Source: Candidatus Thiothrix sulfatifontis (GTDB lineage: Bacteria > Pseudomonadota > Gammaproteobacteria > Thiotrichales > Thiotrichaceae). Taken from it: DNA of 64,000 nucleotides. The notes below the pieces were generated by a model, which did no database searches, was not told the origin of the DNA, and saw only the letters and a program-made list of their open reading frames with translations. A program made the position numbers and the translations under genes. Below are positions 60,437 to 64,000 of this stretch, piece by piece. The first letter of the stretch is position 1. Each line of letters opens with the position of its first letter. The stretch spans positions 992,001-1,056,000 of the forward strand of contig CP094685.1 of NCBI GenBank assembly GCA_022828425.1, written 5' to 3'.

Positions 60437-60949
60437 ATGCCCCGCACCAATGAATTATTTTTCATCAATCTGCTGATCATTATCACCCTGCTGAATATTT
60501 ACGATTTTTACAACGACTATGGCGAGTATCAGAACGGTGAGTACAGCATCGTTAATCTTGCTTTGGAAGCTTTCGTTATTCTGGCGTCAACGTTGGGGAT
60601 TGCCTTCCTGATTCGCGTGATTCAACAGCGCGGACGGGAAGTGGATACCCTGCGTCAACAGTTGAAAACCACCCGCAAAGACCTGAGTGAAACCAACGAT
60701 AAAATGCGTCAGGCCAGCCGCCAATACAGCGAGGTGATTCAAGAACAACTCACCACGTGGGATTTCACCCCCAGTGAGAAAGAAATCGCGCAGTTATTGC
60801 TCAAAGGATTGAGTTTTGACGAAATCGCGAGTGTGCGTGATTCCAAGGAAAAGACCGTGCGCCAGCAAGCCACTGCCATTTATCGCAAATCAGGCTTGAA
60901 TGGACGGCACGAGTTTGCGGCATGGTTTTTTGAGGATTTTCTGCATTGA
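60437..60949 (+). CDS. Membrane-anchored LuxR-type transcription regulator (copy 2)
   Basis: This 170-residue paralogue of the gene at 59718 is divergent from it. Membrane segments lie at about 8-23 and 42-62; the coiled-coil linker (QQRGREVDTLRQQLKTTRKD) and HTH (FTPSEKEIAQLLLKGLSFDEIASVRDSKEKTVRQQ; quoted in part LLLKGLSFDEIASVRDSKE) follow. The N-terminal sensor part differs much more from copy 1 than the HTH does, so the copies probably see different signals and bind similar sites. It precedes the cytochrome b561 and fcc genes. Confidence 0.88.
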   Translation: MPRTNELFFINLLIIITLLNIYDFYNDYGEYQNGEYSIVNLALEAFVILASTLGIAFLIRVIQQRGREVDTLRQQLKTTRKDLSETNDKMRQASRQYSEVIQEQLTTWDFTPSEKEIAQLLLKGLSFDEIASVRDSKEKTVRQQATAIYRKSGLNGRHEFAAWFFEDFLH

Positions 60950-60975
60950 GACAAATGTACCTTAGCGATTTAGCC

Positions 60976-60993
60976 AAGGCCGGAGTCGGCCTT
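60976..60993 (+). terminator. Terminator-like hairpin after LuxR copy 2
   Basis: AAGGCCG (60976-60982) and CGGCCTT (60987-60993) pair around GAGT, 27 bp past the stop. A T run is lacking, so it may be weak and allow read-through into the cytochrome b561 gene. Confidence 0.5.
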
Positions 60994-61081
60994 CTGCGAG
61001 GTTTGTCGGTTGGTGCTGGCGAGTTTTTCCTGCACGCTGAGCCGATGGATACTCATTTGGATTGAAATTAGGAGAGTCGTT

Positions 61082-61624
61082 ATGCCCGATACGTTAAAAC
61101 GTTACAAGCCCTTCCCGATTGCGTTGCATTGGTTGACTTTGCTGCTACTGATAGCGGTTTATGCTTGCATCGAACTGCGCGAGTTTTACCCCAAAGGCAG
61201 TGACCCGCGCAATGCGTTGAAAAGCTGGCATTTCATGCTGGGCTTGACTGTCTTTGGCTTGACTGGGCTGCGTCTGGTGGTTCGCTGGTTGAACCCACCA
61301 CCACCCAATCAAGCCGTCGTTCCTGCTTGGCAACGGCTATTCGCCAGCACCACGCATATCGCTTTGTATGTTTTGTTGCTGGCAATGCCACTGTTGGGGT
61401 GGGCGATCCTCAGCGGGGAAGGCAAAGCGCTCATCTGGTTCGGCTTGGAATTGCCCGCACTGATTTCCCCTGACAAAGAGCTTGCCGGTTGGTTGGAAGA
61501 CTTGCACAGCACAGTAGGAACCATGGGCTACTTTTTGATCGGTTTTCACGCCGTCGCTGGCTTGTACCATCACTACATTCAGCGTGATAACACCTTGCTG
61601 CGGATGTTGCCGCAGCAGGGATAA
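61082..61624 (+). CDS. Cytochrome b561
   Basis: The start is ATG 61082 (MPDTLKRYKPFPIALHW), with GGAG 7 bases upstream; a longer reading from 61010 is not supported. The 180-residue, four-segment membrane protein has the haem-ligand His pattern ALHWLTLLLL, SWHFMLGLTVFGLTG, STTHIALYVLLLAMP and GFHAVAGLYHH. It transfers electrons across or in the inner membrane. It is directly upstream of the flavocytochrome c genes, which suggests that sulfide-derived electrons might be passed to it. Confidence 0.9.
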   Translation: MPDTLKRYKPFPIALHWLTLLLLIAVYACIELREFYPKGSDPRNALKSWHFMLGLTVFGLTGLRLVVRWLNPPPPNQAVVPAWQRLFASTTHIALYVLLLAMPLLGWAILSGEGKALIWFGLELPALISPDKELAGWLEDLHSTVGTMGYFLIGFHAVAGLYHHYIQRDNTLLRMLPQQG

Positions 61625-61657
61625 CCCAACAACGACACATTAATTGGAGATAAATGC

Positions 61658-62119
61658 ATGAAAATCAGCAGAAATGTTTCCCTAGCGCTAATGCTAGGGA
61701 CTCTATTGGCAGCGTGTGGTGGCGGTGGAACGACCACTACCAGCGATGCCAACATCAATACGGATACTACCAGCACAGGCAGCGCCAGCAGTGGCACTAA
61801 CACTGGCAGCACTGTTACTACCGTCACCACGCCCGCCGCGACTGGCACGGCACCCGCTATCAATGCACCCGATGGAGCGCGGTTGTTGGCGTCACAATGT
61901 TTTCAATGCCATGGCATGAATGGCGTTTCTGCCACCGGCATTGAGAGCATTGCAGGCGATAGCGCCGCAGATTTGATCGAAGAAATGCTTGAAATGAAAT
62001 ACAGCACCAAGATCGACATTATGCATTATCAAGCAAAAGGCTACAGCGAAGCTGAAATCCGCTCAATGGCGCAATATTTATCTGCCCTGCCCAAAGACCC
62101 TAACGGAGGTAACGACTAA
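61658..62119 (+). CDS. Monohaem cytochrome c lipoprotein, probable FccA-type subunit
   Basis: This 153-residue protein has a lipoprotein signal (LMLGTLLAACGGGG), a Thr/Ser/Gly linker (about 25-70) and a cytochrome c domain with CFQCHGMNG (CxxCH) and a Met ligand probably in MLEMKYSTKIDIMHYQ; the end YSEAEIRSMAQYLSALP is typical class I. In Allochromatium the FccA subunit has two haems; here one, as in Chlorobium. Its stop overlaps the start of the flavoprotein gene by 1 base, so they are coupled. Confidence 0.85.
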   Translation: MKISRNVSLALMLGTLLAACGGGGTTTTSDANINTDTTSTGSASSGTNTGSTVTTVTTPAATGTAPAINAPDGARLLASQCFQCHGMNGVSATGIESIAGDSAADLIEEMLEMKYSTKIDIMHYQAKGYSEAEIRSMAQYLSALPKDPNGGND

Positions 62120-63369
62120 TGGCTAACCTAAATCGTCGTCAATTTTTACAAACTTTGGGGTTGGCATCCGTGGCGGGTGCGGCACTCAGTTTCAGCCAAC
62201 TCAGCCGGGCAGCGGGGGCGCGTCCGCATGTGGTGGTGGTCGGTGGTGGTTTTGCGGGTGCAACGGCTGCGAAATATTTACGTTACTGGTCAAATGCCAT
62301 TGATGTGACTTTGGTGGAACCGAATGCCACGTATTATTCGCCGATCCTCAGCAATTTGGTGTTGAATAACCAGCGCAATTTGGGGCAAATCAGTTTCAAT
62401 TACAACGCCTTGGCGCAGAAATACGGGGTGAAAGTAATTCAGGAATGGGCGGATAGCATTAATGCACCCAACCAGTCGATTACTTTGCGTAACGGCGCGG
62501 TGCTGAATTATGACCGCTTGATTGTCGCACCGGGTATCCAGTTCATGGATGTGCCGGGTTTGGACAGCAATAAAATCCCTCATGCTTGGCAAGCCGGAGC
62601 ACAAACCACTTTGTTGCAGCAACAACTTGCGGCGATGCCTGCCGGTGGTTCGTTTGTGCTGACCATTCCTGCTACGCCTTACCGTTGCCCGCCGGGGCCG
62701 TATGAACGCGCTTGCGTGGTAGCGGATTGGTTACGCACCAACAAGCCCGGTTCCACGGTTGTGGTGTTGGATGCGAACCCGGCGATTACGGTTGAGCCCA
62801 CCATTTTTGGGACTGCGTTTGCCGAATACGGGGTGCAATACGTGCCGAATGCCAGTTTGCAGCGGGTGGATTCTGAGCAACGCATCGCGTACACCAGCGC
62901 GGGCGAATTCAAAGCCAGCGTATTGAACGTGATTCCACCGCAACGCGCGGGCGATTTGGTCATCAATTCCGGTTTGGCGAACGTGGGCGGGCGTTGGGCG
63001 GGGGTGAACCCGTTGAGTTACGAATCCACCGCAGTGCCGAATATTCACATTTTGGGGGATTCGCAAGGCACAGCACAACCCAAAGCCGGGCATATTGCCA
63101 ATGCGGAAGCCAAAGTGTGTGCAGATGCGATTTTGCGTTTGCTGGCAGGGCAGCAGCCTTATGCTGCGCCGGTGACGAATTCGGCGTGTTACAGCCCGAT
63201 TTCCAGCAATACCGTGTCGTGGTTGACGGCGGCGTATGCGTATGATTTGGCGAGCGGCACCATGAAGTTAGTGCCGGAATCTTTCGGTGCCGCCGCCGCG
63301 CCCAGCAATAAGTATTACAACCGCATGTTTGATTGGACCACCAATCTGTTCAACGACACTTTCGCTTAA
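62119..63369 (+). CDS. fccB: Sulfide dehydrogenase flavoprotein (FccB-type)
   Basis: Periplasmic flavoprotein oxidising sulfide to sulfur/polysulfide and passing electrons to cytochrome c. The 416-residue product has a Tat-like leader with NRRQFLQTLG. The FAD-binding VVVVGGGFAGATAAKYLR (about 37-54) is followed by the FccB loop LVEPNATYYSPILSNLV, the Cys in PYRCPPGPYE and the Cys in NSACYSPISSNT, the disulfide pair known in flavocytochrome c, and C-terminal INSGLANVGGRWAGVNPLSYE and HILGDSQGTAQPKAGHIANAEA. Sulfide:quinone reductase is excluded by the Tat leader and adjacent cytochrome. Confidence 0.94.
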   Translation: MANLNRRQFLQTLGLASVAGAALSFSQLSRAAGARPHVVVVGGGFAGATAAKYLRYWSNAIDVTLVEPNATYYSPILSNLVLNNQRNLGQISFNYNALAQKYGVKVIQEWADSINAPNQSITLRNGAVLNYDRLIVAPGIQFMDVPGLDSNKIPHAWQAGAQTTLLQQQLAAMPAGGSFVLTIPATPYRCPPGPYERACVVADWLRTNKPGSTVVVLDANPAITVEPTIFGTAFAEYGVQYVPNASLQRVDSEQRIAYTSAGEFKASVLNVIPPQRAGDLVINSGLANVGGRWAGVNPLSYESTAVPNIHILGDSQGTAQPKAGHIANAEAKVCADAILRLLAGQQPYAAPVTNSACYSPISSNTVSWLTAAYAYDLASGTMKLVPESFGAAAAPSNKYYNRMFDWTTNLFNDTFA

Positions 63370-63399
63370 ACACCATGCTGACGTAAAGTTTGTGCTTGG

Positions 63400-63421
63400 A
63401 TGCCGGGTTTCAGCCCGGCAT
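63400..63421. terminator. Convergent hairpin after fccB
   Basis: ATGCCGGG (63400-63407) and CCCGGCAT (63414-63421) pair around TTTCAG in the gap between fccB and the convergent hypothetical gene. No T tract; termination is likely but not certain. Confidence 0.55.
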
Positions 63422-63715
63422 TCAGCGTTTACCCAAACACCCTTCAATGCATTGCAGCACCTCACGTTGCATGGCGGGTCTGTCACGAATCCGCAAATGC
63501 GCACTTAAAAAAGACACCACCCGTTGCGCCAGCCGCTGCCGGTCATCCGCTGGCGCAATCACCGCTGCGTACAAATGCTGATCGTGTTCCAAAAAGCTGC
63601 AAGTTAAGTTGTGAAGCACGGTATCATCGTGGACGACGTGCATTGAAAAGCTGCGGGAATGTTTACTGACGGTGATAAACGCGTCCCGCGTGGTCGCAAT
63701 AGCGGGGTTCTTCAT
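63422..63715 (-). CDS. Hypothetical protein
   Basis: The start at ATG 63715 (MKNPAIATTRDAFITVSKHS) has GGAG 6 bases upstream; an ATG at 63736 is less likely. The 97-residue protein is probably cytoplasmic, with a beta-rich first half (FSMHVVHDDTVLHNLTCSFLEHD) and a helical end (RQRLAQRVVSFLSAHLRIRD; VLQCIEGCLGKR). No family recognised. It lies just downstream of the third LuxR-type gene, in the same direction, so it may be its partner or target. Confidence 0.6.
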   Translation of the reverse strand: MKNPAIATTRDAFITVSKHSRSFSMHVVHDDTVLHNLTCSFLEHDQHLYAAVIAPADDRQRLAQRVVSFLSAHLRIRDRPAMQREVLQCIEGCLGKR

Positions 63716-63810
63716 GAAATGCTCCAGCAGTATCAATAAAATAGTGGATTGTTGCGGTTTTGTGAAAAAGCATAGCCCTACAGCCGGGGGTGTGCAATGC
63801 AGTCAGCGAC

Positions 63811-64000
63811 TTAACCGAGAAAATCCTCAAAAAACCACGCCGCAAATTCATGCCGCCCATTCAACCCCGATTTGCGGTAAATGCTGCTGGCTTGTTGGCG
63901 CACGGTTTTTTCCTTGGTATCGCGCACACTGGCGATTTCTTCAAAACTCAATCCTTTAAGCAATAACAGTGCCACGGCTTTTTCGCTGGGGGTTAAGTCC
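63811..64000 (-). CDS. Membrane-anchored LuxR-type regulator (copy 3), 5' part outside window
   Basis: The last 62 codons of a minus-strand gene enter from the right edge and end at TAA 63811-63813. The translation DLTPSEKAVALLLLKGLSFE, then EIASVRDTKEKTVRQQASSI, then YRKSGLNGRHEFAAWFFEDF is nearly identical to the HTH ends of the genes at 59718 and 60437. The N-terminal membrane part is expected beyond the edge. Confidence 0.88.
   Translation of the reverse strand, partial: DLTPSEKAVALLLLKGLSFEEIASVRDTKEKTVRQQASSIYRKSGLNGRHEFAAWFFEDFLG

Overview
The window reads as chromosome of a sulfide-oxidising gammaproteobacterium, most like the Thiothrix group (Thiotrichales). That assignment is an inference. 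It rests on gammaproteobacterial gene order (lpoA-yraN-diaA; mrdA-rodA-mltB-rlpA-dacA-ybeD-lipB), a flavocytochrome c sulfide dehydrogenase pair, cytochrome c4 with System II cytochrome c maturation, and a K+-independent proton pyrophosphatase. No rRNA, tRNA, transposase, integrase or CRISPR array was seen.

Layout. 1-2097 (-): 5' part of a very repetitive collagen-like surface protein that runs off the left edge. 2462-8587: AmpG-like permease, glycosyltransferase, then argA and diaA-yraN-lpoA. 8765-13397 (-): accessory envelope and secreted proteins (PEGA lipoprotein, PH-like membrane protein, TPR protein, DUF2799 lipoprotein, trypsin-like protease). 13554-25232 (mostly +): hppA, rsmI, DUF2058, ppa, then the cell-elongation and peptidoglycan operon ending in lipB, which carries an in-frame amber codon just before its catalytic cysteine. 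25229-30508 (-): coq7, dsbA-like, ccsB, resB, cytochrome c4. 30817-36150: engB, HtrA protease, CbpA, yicC, comF, rhombosortase. 36208-38149 (+): type II secretion pseudopilins G, H, I, J.

The most unusual block is 38318-47795 (+): an RND adaptor, an RND permease with an extra C-terminal tail, a secreted Pro/Ala-rich protein, an orphan ParA-type ATPase, a membrane-anchored TPR protein, a membrane protein with a methionine-heptad coiled coil, and a dynamin-like GTPase, followed by an overlapping apbE. I do not recognise it as a described system. The best reading is a trans-envelope RND machine with its own positioning ATPase and membrane-remodelling GTPase.

49030-50870 (+) holds two related DUF1566 lipoproteins behind the same type of promoter. 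50867-53639 (-) is feoA-feoB-feoC with a Fur-like box and a candidate divergent small RNA. 53851-55270 holds a lipoprotein, an RluE-type pseudouridine synthase and a small exported protein. 55435-59613 (-) is a heavy-metal RND permease and adaptor without an outer-membrane partner. From 59718 to the right edge, three copies of a small membrane-anchored LuxR-type regulator surround cytochrome b561 and the fccAB-type sulfide dehydrogenase genes.
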